NCBI GenBank assembly: GCA_903829945.1
Contig: CAIKRV010000002.1
Location: forward strand, 1 to 58,629
DNA length: 58,629 nucleotides
Source: an uncultured bacterium
Lineage (GTDB): Bacteria > Bacteroidota > Bacteroidia > CAILMK01
Direction of reading: 5' to 3'
Shown here: piece after piece, positions 47,061 through 56,365 of the stretch
How the letters are laid out: each line of letters starts with the position of its first letter
Position numbering within the stretch: position 1 is the first letter of the stretch
The notes under the pieces: generated by a model
The model's input: only the letters and a program-made list of their open reading frames with translations
Database searches by the model: none
Told to the model about the DNA's origin: nothing
Position numbers and translations under genes: made by a program

Positions 47061-48818
47061 CTAACGATTAAATTTCCAACTTTCTGTTCTGGTATTATTT
47101 CTTTGATCAGTTACGCTTAGTTCAATAATATGGGAACCATTGCTGCAATATTCATCAAAATCATACCAGTATTTTAATTTTTTCAAGTCACATTTTAACA
47201 ATATCCAATGTCCGTCAATACTAGCTCTGAAAGATTTAATGCCACTTAAATTATCAGATATGGTAAATATTATTGCTTTTTTACCTCCCAAATGAGCACC
47301 ATTACTAATATTTACCGGATGAATGCTAGGTGCCGTAGTATCCACCATTAAATAAAAATCGCCCAAAGCTTTGGCTGATGCGCTCACCCAATCATGAGCA
47401 TATACCCCACCTATATAACCACGCATATCATTCATTACACAAACTTTGTCACGCAAATGTTGAGGTAAAGAACTTGCATTAATACTAATATCGCAATCTT
47501 TAGCAAAAGGCGTATAAGCATCGTCCACATGATAAATATCCGAATACATTTTAGCTTTTTTCGGTAAAACTTTAAAACTAAATCCCATATTATCATAGAG
47601 TGAATATGCTTGCATTTTCAATTTAAAATTTGCGTTTGAAAATGAATTAATATTCCTATAATTGAATATAGTATCAAAGTTTTTTTGCTTCTTAGGATGA
47701 AGGGATGCTTCATCGGCATGATGAATGATAAAATCAAGATTTGCAGCACTGTCATTCAAATCCTTAACCACATAACTCATATTAATTTTATCCTTTGAAA
47801 TAAATAACCTTCCTTTATTTTCCATATGGACATAAATATCTAATGAATCGTGTGGCAAACAATAACTACGTTCAAACCACCGATTAAACTTTACAAATTC
47901 AGGATAATCCGTATGAGCATTAATATAATTCTGTTTATAAAATTCAACCTTGGCCAATTGCTGTGTAAATATATTTTTATGATCTGCAAATAATTGCACT
48001 TTAAATGGCGCTAATGTGCTCTCAAAATCGGAATAATGATCTACGGCTCTTATGGCAAAACCAATGGTACCTCTACCTTCTATTTTGGATACTCCACTCA
48101 ACACAAAATGCCCATGTTTTTGATGTTGAACGTCAATGATAATTCCTTGTCCATAAATTGCATCTTTCCTGCCACTTTTAGTATAAACACTAATGAAGGA
48201 ATGTGAATCTAAAGGATAAATTTTTATGCTCTTAATGACCGGCGGATAAATATCTTTCACCATCCCTTTCATAAATAACATAGGATTAATGCATGCTTCA
48301 GTAATGGTTTCCCTAATTTCAAAATGTAAATGAGGCGCACGTGAAGCACCTGAATTTCCTGAATACCCGATTAATTGTCCTTTTTTAACATGAAATTTTT
48401 CAGCATCCGGATGAATGTCTTGTTCAAAACTTTGTGTCCGATATTGTTCTTTCTTGACGAAATTATTTATTTCATCGCTAAAGCGCTGCATATGCCCATA
48501 GAGCGTCGTAAACCCATTGGGATGGCAAATATGCAGTGCGTTGCCATAATTGTAACCTTGCACCCTTATACGGCTGATCCATCCATCAGCAGCCGCATAC
48601 ACCGGCATGCCTTCCGCACCATTGGTTCTAATATCAAATCCACTATGAAAATGATTAAAACGTAATTCGCCAAAGGAGCCTGACAACGTAATAGGAATAT
48701 CAACAGGGTTCCTAAAATAATTCTGAGGATAATTTTGGGCTTCTGTAACTGAAAAAGTCAGAATAATCAAGCTCATCGTGACTATTCCCTTATGAAACTT
48801 TCGTAAAATAAAATTCAT
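47061..48818 (-). CDS. M23-family metallopeptidase (peptidoglycan endopeptidase)
   Basis: A 585-residue exported protein. A signal peptide spans about 1-27. The LytM/M23 domain is N-terminal (about 45-175), with zinc ligands His58 and Asp62 in HFHSGFD and the HLH in SGASRAPHLHFEIRE. A long C-terminal region of some 400 residues with beta-rich segments follows, probably several small sandwich domains. With the catalytic domain at the N-terminal end the layout differs from most E. coli M23 proteins. It is the last gene of M3-FAH-M23, 8 bases after the FAH gene. Confidence 0.9.
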   Translation of the reverse strand: MNFILRKFHKGIVTMSLIILTFSVTEAQNYPQNYFRNPVDIPITLSGSFGELRFNHFHSGFDIRTNGAEGMPVYAAADGWISRIRVQGYNYGNALHICHPNGFTTLYGHMQRFSDEINNFVKKEQYRTQSFEQDIHPDAEKFHVKKGQLIGYSGNSGASRAPHLHFEIRETITEACINPMLFMKGMVKDIYPPVIKSIKIYPLDSHSFISVYTKSGRKDAIYGQGIIIDVQHQKHGHFVLSGVSKIEGRGTIGFAIRAVDHYSDFESTLAPFKVQLFADHKNIFTQQLAKVEFYKQNYINAHTDYPEFVKFNRWFERSYCLPHDSLDIYVHMENKGRLFISKDKINMSYVVKDLNDSAANLDFIIHHADEASLHPKKQKNFDTIFNYRNINSFSNANFKLKMQAYSLYDNMGFSFKVLPKKAKMYSDIYHVDDAYTPFAKDCDISINASSLPQHLRDKVCVMNDMRGYIGGVYAHDWVSASAKALGDFYLMVDTTAPSIHPVNISNGAHLGGKKAIIFTISDNLSGIKSFRASIDGHWILLKCDLKKLKYWYDFDEYCSNGSHIIELSVTDQRNNTRTESWKFNR

Positions 48819-48826
48819 TTAATATT

Positions 48827-49438
48827 TTATTTTACTCTGAAATTTAAAACTTCTTCGTTTCCAATAAAACCAGTCAAATGATCGTTAATGTTTACAGGCC
48901 CTACCCCTTTGGGAGTACCTGTATAAATTAAATCTCCGGTTTTTAAAGTAAAATAATTCGAAATAAAAGATATTAACTTATCGTATGGAAAGAGCATTAA
49001 GGAGGTATTACCTTCCTGCACCTTTTGATTATTTTTTTCCAAATAAAAATCCAGATTCTTTAAATCAGTATTATTTGATAATGGTATCCAGTTACCAATT
49101 ACTGCAGAATGGTCAAAGGATTTTGCCAACTCCCAAGGCAATCCTTTAGCTTTTAATTCGGATTGCAAATTTCGTTCTGTAAAATCAATCCCTAAGGTGA
49201 AATGGCTTACATATTCGTGGGCAAACTTTTCTGCTATAAATTTGCCATTCTTTGCTATCTTCAACACTATTTCCGCCTCATGATGAACTTCAGTGCTCCA
49301 AGGAGGTAAAAAGAAAGGACGATTATCTTTAAGTAAAGCGGTATCGGGCTTTAAAAAAATTACAGGTTTATCAGGAATTTCATTTTTGAGCTCTAAAGCA
49401 TGGTCCACATAATTCCTGCCAACACAAATAATTTTCAT
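48827..49438 (-). CDS. fumarylacetoacetate hydrolase family protein
   Basis: A 203-residue FAH-fold protein. It shows CVGRNYVDHALELKNEIP, PVIFLKPDTALL, the metal-site EVHHEAEIVLKI (two His and two Glu), FTERNLQSELKAKGLPW, and TGTPKGVGPV near the end. Family members include acylpyruvases and oxaloacetate decarboxylases; the short length suits the acylpyruvase-type subgroup. The substrate is not determined. It lies 20 bases after the M3 peptidase. Confidence 0.9.
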   Translation of the reverse strand: MKIICVGRNYVDHALELKNEIPDKPVIFLKPDTALLKDNRPFFLPPWSTEVHHEAEIVLKIAKNGKFIAEKFAHEYVSHFTLGIDFTERNLQSELKAKGLPWELAKSFDHSAVIGNWIPLSNNTDLKNLDFYLEKNNQKVQEGNTSLMLFPYDKLISFISNYFTLKTGDLIYTGTPKGVGPVNINDHLTGFIGNEEVLNFRVK

Positions 49439-49458
49439 AAACGTTTTCCCTGTAAAAT

Positions 49459-51189
49459 TTAACTATTTAGTTTTTCCAATTCAGCATTGATAAATTGTGC
49501 CAACTTTTTAATATAAGGCCTTGAAAAATCAAAACTAATTCCGGCAGTTTTGTAAATTTCCGGAACACTACGTGTATAGCCTAATCTTAATGCTTCAATA
49601 TATTGCTTTAATCCTTGTTCGGGATCCAAATTACAATTTTTCCAAACGGCTAATGCTCCTAATTGTGCAATGCCATACTCAATATAATAGAAGGGCACTT
49701 CAAAAATATGTAATTGTCTTTGCCAACCTATGGATTTATACATTTCATATTCACTCCAATCTGTAATATCGGTATGGAATTCATTATAAATTGCTAACCA
49801 TTGCTTGGTACGTTCTTCATGGGTATGTTCCGGATGGGTATAAATCCAATTTTGAAATTTATCTACCGAAGCAATCCATGGCAAAATTTCAATAATTCCT
49901 TCTAATTGTTCCTGCTTAGCACGTTTTAAATCATCCGGATGATTAAAAAACACCTCCCAGGCATCCATGGAAATTAATTCCATACTCATGGAAGCTAATT
50001 CTGCTACTTCGGACGGTGTATGTTTAAATGCATTTAATTTCAAATTTCTGGTCAAAAATGAATGAATAGCATGACCACCTTCATGCAACATCGTTACCAA
50101 ATCTCTAAATTTTCCCGAGGAATTCATAAATATAAAAGGAATCCCAATCTCATCCAAAGGATAATTATAACCACCCGGTGCTTTTCCTTTTCTGGATTCT
50201 AAATCCAAGTATCCCATTTCATCCATAATGCGGATATAATCTCCTAAAATTGGATGCATTTTTTCAAAGCACTTAATCGTTTTTTCAACTAATTCCTTGC
50301 TGTTTTCATAAGGACGGAGTGCCGGTTTGCCACTGGTTTCTGCATCTAAATCATATGGCTTTAAAACATCAAGCTTTAAGGCAGATTTTCTATGCAGAAT
50401 AATATTATTTACGATAGGTACAATTTCTTCTTTTACACTTTCATGAAAATGATAAACATCCTCTTGGGTATAATCAAAGCGTCCTAAAGCTTTAAATTTA
50501 TAGTCTCTATAATTTTCAAATCCCGCGTTTAAAGCAATTTGATGACGAATTTTTACTAACCCGTCAAAAAGGGTATCCAAAGCATCAGCATCGACAGCGC
50601 GGCGTGCATTCATTTTTTCATACACCTCCTTGCGTACATTTCTATCAGGATCCTTTAAGAATTTTGCCGCTTGTGCCAGCGTAAATTCCTGCCCATCATG
50701 GTGGATGGTCATTTGTGATACGATATCAGCATATTTTTGAGCTTCTTCCTCTGATTTGGTAAATAAAGGAATATTCTCCTCCCTATATAACTCAACCTCA
50801 TTTTTAACGGAACGGATATAAATATCATACGCTTCATCTTTCAATTCCGAAATAAAAGGACATGCAATTAATTTCCTATTTAAATCATGCTCATAAGGTG
50901 CAGCGAAAGGCTTTATTTCATTAATGTAGTATAAATACTTGGCACGAATTACTTCATCTTCCGTATTGCGGGTAAAATTTATATAGCGCCAGGCAGAATC
51001 TTCACTCAGGTAGGATTCCATTTCACTCCAATCTGCCAGCCATTGCTTAAGATCTTCCGTAGTATTAAATACCCGACTTTTCAAATCCTCATAGAAAGGT
51101 TTTATGCTTTCCCAATTGCTAAGGTTGAAATCTTCCGGCAAAAATTGCCTTGATATTTTACTGATGTGCGGTCGTTCCAATTCAAACAT
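49459..51189 (-). CDS. pepF: M3-family oligoendopeptidase F
   Basis: A cytoplasmic zinc metallopeptidase that trims short peptides, 576 residues. The zinc motif HEGGHAIHSF has His369, Glu370 and His373; a downstream glutamate in PSEVAELASMSMEL is the third ligand. The C-terminal region with YGIAQLGALAVWK and LRLGYTRSVPEIY is also typical of PepF. It starts the leftward M3-FAH-M23 group. DUF5606 is 56 bases upstream on the same strand. Confidence 0.93.
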   Translation of the reverse strand: MFELERPHISKISRQFLPEDFNLSNWESIKPFYEDLKSRVFNTTEDLKQWLADWSEMESYLSEDSAWRYINFTRNTEDEVIRAKYLYYINEIKPFAAPYEHDLNRKLIACPFISELKDEAYDIYIRSVKNEVELYREENIPLFTKSEEEAQKYADIVSQMTIHHDGQEFTLAQAAKFLKDPDRNVRKEVYEKMNARRAVDADALDTLFDGLVKIRHQIALNAGFENYRDYKFKALGRFDYTQEDVYHFHESVKEEIVPIVNNIILHRKSALKLDVLKPYDLDAETSGKPALRPYENSKELVEKTIKCFEKMHPILGDYIRIMDEMGYLDLESRKGKAPGGYNYPLDEIGIPFIFMNSSGKFRDLVTMLHEGGHAIHSFLTRNLKLNAFKHTPSEVAELASMSMELISMDAWEVFFNHPDDLKRAKQEQLEGIIEILPWIASVDKFQNWIYTHPEHTHEERTKQWLAIYNEFHTDITDWSEYEMYKSIGWQRQLHIFEVPFYYIEYGIAQLGALAVWKNCNLDPEQGLKQYIEALRLGYTRSVPEIYKTAGISFDFSRPYIKKLAQFINAELEKLNS

Positions 51190-51245
51190 AGGGATATTTT
51201 TTGCAGTTTTGACGTTGCAAGATAATACATCAAAACTTAAATTGT

Positions 51246-51680
51246 TCAGGCTTCGTTATTTTCCTTTACAGATTCTTCAACAGCCGGCACTTCATCTGCC
51301 CTGCTAAATTTGGATAGAATTTCATACCATTTGAGGATTTTTTTCATATCTGAAACATATACTCTTTCCACATCATGGCTTGGTGCAACTTCCTTAAAAT
51401 AACTTTTTATGGCAACTGCATCACTTTTGGCATCTACTGAGGGTGCTAAACCATCCCTTTTTTCAATATTTTCAAATATTTGCCTCAAAGCCAAATCTTC
51501 TTCCTCATTGGTGAAAATTGTTATTTCGTCTAACATGGCTACTTGGTAATTATTTTGGACCGGCATTTTAGTCCTCTTTTCATCGACAGTTTCTACAATT
51601 ACACCTTTAGCTGTTTGTGTAACAATACAATACAAACCAGGTTTGCCTGTAATGGTCAGGATATCTTTTAAGTTTAGCAT
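51246..51680 (-). CDS. DUF5606 domain protein
   Basis: A 144-residue protein beginning MLNLKDILTITGKPGLYC, the DUF5606 N-terminus. It contains YQVAMLDEITIFTNEEE and a helical C-terminal half ending in an acidic tail (about 128-144). The family is confined largely to Bacteroidota and has no assigned function. No signal peptide is present. It has its own promoter and may be cotranscribed with the M3 peptidase. Confidence 0.88.
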   Translation of the reverse strand: MLNLKDILTITGKPGLYCIVTQTAKGVIVETVDEKRTKMPVQNNYQVAMLDEITIFTNEEEDLALRQIFENIEKRDGLAPSVDAKSDAVAIKSYFKEVAPSHDVERVYVSDMKKILKWYEILSKFSRADEVPAVEESVKENNEA

Positions 51681-51699
51681 TTGTTATGTTTTGAGTGGG

Positions 51700-51707
51700 C
51701 AAAGGTA
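51700..51707 (-). promoter_or_regulatory. -7 promoter element of the DUF5606 gene (TACCTTTG)
   Basis: The minus strand reads TACCTTTG followed by C, 19 bases before the ATG at 51680. Confidence 0.6.
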
Positions 51708-51769
51708 CAATTGCAGAAACATTCTCCAAAGAAATATAATAAGCTCTTTACAAGATTATATAAGTATTT

Positions 51770-51792
51770 TTAATTGATTAATTATCAATTAA
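51770..51792. repeat. AT-rich inverted repeat after the MCE gene
   Basis: TTAATTGAT and ATCAATTAA form a 9-bp inverted repeat around TAATT, 25 bases beyond the MCE stop. It may act as a weak terminator, but the AT content makes chance formation likely. Confidence 0.35.
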
Positions 51793-51817
51793 TTAAATAT
51801 TCCAAAGCCTTGATATA

Positions 51818-52804
51818 TTATTTAGCGCTCGCTTTGGCAGGCTTTTTATCTCTACCGCCAAAAATGGAGAAATGTACATATCGTTTAGGATTAGCCTTCA
51901 AATCTTGAATTAAACCATCCAGATCTTTACTGGCAATTTCCAAATTGTTGTACATCTTATCATCATTTATTAAAAGACCTAAGGTGCCTTTTCCGGAATT
52001 TATTTTGGTTATTATTTCATTAACTTGACGCATAGCAAGGTCAGCCTCTTTAATGGTTTGCTTCAAATTGGAAGCCCTCAACGAATCAGAAATGGCACCA
52101 AAATTTTCAATGGCTCTATTTATTGCAGTACTATTTGATTTAAAATTGGAGGTAATGGATTGAACATCCAATAATATGGAACGAATACGACCGGTTTCAT
52201 TTACTGCAAAGCTATCCACCTGTCCACTAACCTTTTCAATATTTCTTACGGTTCTATTGATAGAATGAAAAGAGGCTTTCAAATCTCTTTTGGTGTCTTC
52301 ATTCAATATCTCATTAAAGCCGTTCACCACAGTATCTACCGATCCTAATAAAGTTTCAATTTTATCTTTCACCGGTGCCACTACTTTACTAATCGATGAA
52401 CTAAGACTCAATTCAATATCTCCGGCAATAGTATCCTTAGTTTTTACAAACAGTTTGGAATTCCCGGGCATCAATTCTAAAGCCTTTGATCCCAAAATAT
52501 CAGAGCTAATAATTTTTGCAACTGAATTTGTGGGCAATTTCACATCTTCATTGACATGAAAAATCACTTTAATCTTTCTGTTAGGCTCATTTAATAGTTC
52601 TAAATCATCCACCCTGCCAACGGCTAAGCCATAGAGTAATACAGGATTACCTTTGTTTAATCCATCTATATTATTATATCGCGCACTAAGTTTAATTTCA
52701 CTGGTAAAGAGTTCATTCCCTTTCAAAAAATTAAACCCTAATATTAAAATGACAATAGCAATGGCTGCCATAGCCCCGATTTTAGTTTCGTTGGATATTT
52801 TCAT
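51818..52804 (-). CDS. MCE/MlaD-family lipid transport protein
   Basis: MCE proteins form rings that carry phospholipids between membranes. The 328-residue protein has an N-terminal membrane anchor (about 10-28) and one MCE domain (about 37-115). The domain shows ARYNNIDGLNKGNPVLLYGL and VGRVDDLEL. A long helical region follows (about 140-300), probably coiled coil. The permease and ATPase partners (MlaE, MlaF) are not adjacent. It lies 32 bases after the amidase gene on the same strand. Confidence 0.92.
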   Translation of the reverse strand: MKISNETKIGAMAAIAIVILILGFNFLKGNELFTSEIKLSARYNNIDGLNKGNPVLLYGLAVGRVDDLELLNEPNRKIKVIFHVNEDVKLPTNSVAKIISSDILGSKALELMPGNSKLFVKTKDTIAGDIELSLSSSISKVVAPVKDKIETLLGSVDTVVNGFNEILNEDTKRDLKASFHSINRTVRNIEKVSGQVDSFAVNETGRIRSILLDVQSITSNFKSNSTAINRAIENFGAISDSLRASNLKQTIKEADLAMRQVNEIITKINSGKGTLGLLINDDKMYNNLEIASKDLDGLIQDLKANPKRYVHFSIFGGRDKKPAKASAK

Positions 52805-52836
52805 TATTTTTGTTTGAGTGAGTCCAATCTAATGAA

Positions 52837-53625
52837 CTATTTGTTTTTTTTAGTGGAATGTACTTCTTCTTTATATTCTTTTAAAGCTTCAAAAATGCCA
52901 TTAGCTAAGGATTCTTGCCCATCATCACTACATAAGAATTTTCGTTCACCCTCATTGCTAAGAAATCCGGTTTCAATGAGCACGCTTGGCATGGTAGTTT
53001 TCCATAACACCAAAAAGCCAGCTTGTTTAACACCTAAACTTAAGCGTTTGGTTTCATTCTTAAATTGCTTTTCTACTTTTGATGCAAATCTTATACTTTG
53101 CTCAAGGTGTACATTTTGATACATCGAAAATATAATATTGGCCTCCGGTGATTTAGGATCAAAGCCGTCATATCTCTTAGAATAGTCATTTTCCATTAAA
53201 ACCACAGAATTTTCTCTTTTTGCAACTTCTAAATTTTCATTGGTTTTATGCAAGCCCATGGTATAGGTTTCGGTTCCTTTTGCACTAGGTTTCTCGTTGG
53301 CATTCACATGAATAGAGATAAAGAAATCGGCATTATTTTTATTAGCAATACTAGCCCTTTCCCATAATTCTACGAAACGATCATCATCTCTTGTGTAAAT
53401 AACATTGACGTCGGTAAGGTTTTCCTTTATAATTTTGCCAAGCTTTAATGCTATGGCCAACGTAATGTTCTTTTCCTTTTTACCACCATATTGGCATCCG
53501 GGGTCATGTCCTCCGTGGCCTGCATCTATCACGATAGTGTGCATACCGGCCTTTTTATTCATCGGTAAAAATGAAGAACAACATGCTAAGGCAATAAAAA
53601 TAAGCAGAAAGCCTATATTTCGCAT
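52837..53625 (-). CDS. N-acetylmuramoyl-L-alanine amidase (amidase_3)
   Basis: This enzyme cuts the amide bond between muramic acid and the stem peptide. The 262-residue precursor has a signal peptide (about 1-20). The amidase_3 domain shows TIVIDAGHGGHDPG with zinc ligand His37, the likely ligand Glu51, FISIHVNAN with His106, and the catalytic glutamate in SVLIETGFLSN. There is no separate binding domain. It precedes the MCE gene and diverges from lptD. Confidence 0.95.
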   Translation of the reverse strand: MRNIGFLLIFIALACCSSFLPMNKKAGMHTIVIDAGHGGHDPGCQYGGKKEKNITLAIALKLGKIIKENLTDVNVIYTRDDDRFVELWERASIANKNNADFFISIHVNANEKPSAKGTETYTMGLHKTNENLEVAKRENSVVLMENDYSKRYDGFDPKSPEANIIFSMYQNVHLEQSIRFASKVEKQFKNETKRLSLGVKQAGFLVLWKTTMPSVLIETGFLSNEGERKFLCSDDGQESLANGIFEALKEYKEEVHSTKKNK

Positions 53626-53667
53626 GATTCTTGTATTAGCCCTTTCTTATTTATCAAACCCACACTG

Positions 53668-53675
53668 CAAAATTA
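53668..53675 (-). promoter_or_regulatory. -7 promoter element of the amidase-MCE operon (TAATTTTG)
   Basis: The minus strand reads TAATTTTG followed by C, 42 bases before the amidase ATG and only 11 bases before the lptD start on the other strand. Confidence 0.5.
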
Positions 53676-53686
53676 ACGGAATTTAG

Positions 53687-56296
53687 ATGGTAATCTCTTT
53701 TATTAATTGCAAATTTTCAATAAAAGTGCCGATAATAACGGTTTTTTTAATTGTTTGTGCAATAAATTCCCGTGCATTTGTAACAACTAAATTTTCCACG
53801 GAAGCTAAAGATAGCATCAAAAAAGATACCATAAGAATTAAAAAAGATAGTCTTAAAACTAAAACTAGTCCTAATGGTATTGACGCCGAAATAAAATATA
53901 ACGCCAAGGATTCAATTATTTTTGATGTTGAGAACAAAATGGCATATTTATACGGTAGTGCTCATATTACCTATCAGGATATTGCTTTAGATGCCGCTAA
54001 AATTATTATCAATTGGCAAAAAGATGAGGTTTATGCAGAAGGGATGAAGGATACCTCCGGGAAAATGGTTGGTATGCCTGTATTTAAGGAAAAGGATCAA
54101 AGCTATAAATCTTCCCGCATGGCCTATAATTTTAAATCAAAAAAGGGGAAGGTATTTGAGTTGGTAACCAATGAAGGCGAAGGATATATACACGTTCCTG
54201 AAGGCAAATATGTTAAAAGTGATTCCAGCAATATTATTTATGCCAGAGATGCAAAATATACCACTTGTAGTGATAATGACCCACATTTTTACATCAAAGC
54301 AAGTAAATTAAAAATCATTCCAAAGGATAAAATTATAACAAGTACTTCAGTAATGTATATTGAAGATGTACCAATTCCTTTAATTCTACCTTTTGGATTT
54401 TTCCCGGCGCAAAGCAGACGCTCCTCCGGATTGGTATTTCCGACCTATGGAGAAGACCAAAATAGAGGCGGTTTTTTTCTACGCGGCTTAGGCTATTATT
54501 TCGGTTTAAGTGATTATTGGGATGTAAAAGCAACAGGTGATTTTTACGCAAATGGCGGATGGGGTACCATTGTTACAGGTAATTATTCTTCCAGATATCA
54601 CGCATTGGGTAGCCTGAACTTCGGATTTTCTCATTTAATTGTTGGATTAGAAGATACCAAACAAGAAATTACCCAACAATTTAATATTAACTGGATGCAT
54701 CGTCAGGATCCAAAAGAAAACCCTGGTTTCAACTTTACATCCAGCGTTAATTTTGGTAGTGCAAAATATCTTCAAAATAATTCCTTCGATTTAACGCAGC
54801 GCTTAAATAATAATATGTCGTCCAATATTGTATTAAGCAAAACTTTTGCATTGTTTGGCACTACCTCCCAACTGAGTGCCGCCTTAACCCATAGTCAGAA
54901 TTCTCAAACCCGTAGTTTTACCATGCAATTGCCTCAACTTAATTATAGCATCTCAAGATTTACCTTGTTCAAAAGTCATGCTACTGTAGTTAAGCCGCAT
55001 TGGTGGGATAATTTAGGCATGGATTATAACGCAAAATTTCTAAACAATATAAATACTACAGATACCACACTCTTTAAAAGCAATTTTGCTGATGCTGTTA
55101 AAAAACTTTCAGTTTTAGGCTTTACGCAAACATCTAATTTGAACGTTCCGATAAAAGTTAAATTCTTTACACTCACCCCGGGTATAAATTATACCGGATA
55201 TGGAAATTTTAAGCAGGATTTATTGAACTATGATGCTGCTTCTAAATCCCTGATTACAGATACTCGAAGCGGATTATTTTATTCCAATACCTACAAATTC
55301 AGTGCACAGCTCAGTACTCAGTTATATGGTACATTTATGGTTCATGCACTAGGGATTGAAGCCATCCGACATGTTATGACGCCTACCATCACTTTTCAAT
55401 ATGTACCGAATTTTGGTGCCGCCAGCAACTATGGTTATTATCGATATTATACAGATACTACAGGTAAAAAGGAATACAATACATTTGCAAGAAGTATTAT
55501 CGGCTCACCGGATAAAGGACATTTTGGAGGTATTAATTTTGGTTTAAATAATTTCTTAGAAACTAAAGTTAAAAGCGCAAAAGATACGGCTACGGGAGGA
55601 TTCAAAAAAATCAAAATTTTTGACCAATTTAATATTACTAACAGTTACAACTTTATTAAGGATTCAATGAAATTGGATGTGTTTAATATCGTTGCAAGTA
55701 CTACTATTTTAGAAAGGTTCACCATAAATTCCAGTGCTATACTCGATCCCTATAAGGTTGATCAGTTTGGACATGATTATAATAAATTCATGTTTAATCC
55801 TAATGATATTATGCATTCGAGTTTTGGACGTATCACCAGTTTCAATTTTAGTACCGGATTTAATTTAAATCCTAAAGCTCAAAAGAAGGCTAATGAAGCT
55901 AGAAATTTGGACCCGCGCGTAGGTTATTACTACCCCGGAACTTATGTGGATTTTACAGTGCCTTGGAATCTAAATATTAATTATACCTATGGCTATTCCA
56001 ATGCCTTTGTAGTAGGTCAGGCAAAAAATATTACACAAACCGTTCAAGCAAATGGCGGATTACAATTAACGCCCAATTGGAAAATAGAATATAGGGCCAA
56101 TTATGATATTAAAAATGCTTCATTTAATAGCAGTAGCATTAATTTTACCAGGGACTTACATTGCTGGGTAATGAAGTTTCAGTGGGTTCCGCTGGGAATA
56201 TATAAATCCTATTATTTCACTATCAATATAAAATCACCAACGCTGAAAGATTTAAAATACGATAAAAGAGAAAATTACCAATCTTATTATAAATAA
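53687..56296 (+). CDS. lptD: LptD-like outer membrane LPS assembly protein
   Basis: LptD is the beta-barrel that inserts lipopolysaccharide into the outer leaflet. The 869-residue precursor has a signal peptide (about 1-30). An OstA/LptA-like jelly-roll follows (about 60-210: VENKMAYLYGSAHITYQDIALDA pattern, kept short). The hallmark YIEDVPIPLILPFGFFP leads into a large beta-barrel, ending in VPLGIYKSYYFTINIKSP. It diverges from the amidase-MCE operon. The name rests on domain order and the PFGFFP motif; identity to proteobacterial LptD is low. Confidence 0.88.
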   Translation: MVISFINCKFSIKVPIITVFLIVCAINSRAFVTTKFSTEAKDSIKKDTIRIKKDSLKTKTSPNGIDAEIKYNAKDSIIFDVENKMAYLYGSAHITYQDIALDAAKIIINWQKDEVYAEGMKDTSGKMVGMPVFKEKDQSYKSSRMAYNFKSKKGKVFELVTNEGEGYIHVPEGKYVKSDSSNIIYARDAKYTTCSDNDPHFYIKASKLKIIPKDKIITSTSVMYIEDVPIPLILPFGFFPAQSRRSSGLVFPTYGEDQNRGGFFLRGLGYYFGLSDYWDVKATGDFYANGGWGTIVTGNYSSRYHALGSLNFGFSHLIVGLEDTKQEITQQFNINWMHRQDPKENPGFNFTSSVNFGSAKYLQNNSFDLTQRLNNNMSSNIVLSKTFALFGTTSQLSAALTHSQNSQTRSFTMQLPQLNYSISRFTLFKSHATVVKPHWWDNLGMDYNAKFLNNINTTDTTLFKSNFADAVKKLSVLGFTQTSNLNVPIKVKFFTLTPGINYTGYGNFKQDLLNYDAASKSLITDTRSGLFYSNTYKFSAQLSTQLYGTFMVHALGIEAIRHVMTPTITFQYVPNFGAASNYGYYRYYTDTTGKKEYNTFARSIIGSPDKGHFGGINFGLNNFLETKVKSAKDTATGGFKKIKIFDQFNITNSYNFIKDSMKLDVFNIVASTTILERFTINSSAILDPYKVDQFGHDYNKFMFNPNDIMHSSFGRITSFNFSTGFNLNPKAQKKANEARNLDPRVGYYYPGTYVDFTVPWNLNINYTYGYSNAFVVGQAKNITQTVQANGGLQLTPNWKIEYRANYDIKNASFNSSSINFTRDLHCWVMKFQWVPLGIYKSYYFTINIKSPTLKDLKYDKRENYQSYYK

Positions 56297-56344
56297 TTTG
56301 AGGTAATAATCTTTCTCATGGATGAAAAAAATCATTACCTCAAA
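56297..56344. terminator. terminator between convergent lptD and WG-repeat genes
   Basis: An 11-bp perfect stem TTTGAGGTAAT/ATTACCTCAAA, extended by partial pairing, starts directly after the lptD stop. The loop is long (26 bases). A few T residues follow on the plus strand, so it is a moderate candidate for either direction. Confidence 0.6.
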
Positions 56345-56365
56345 ACAATAATTTTATTTATTTCT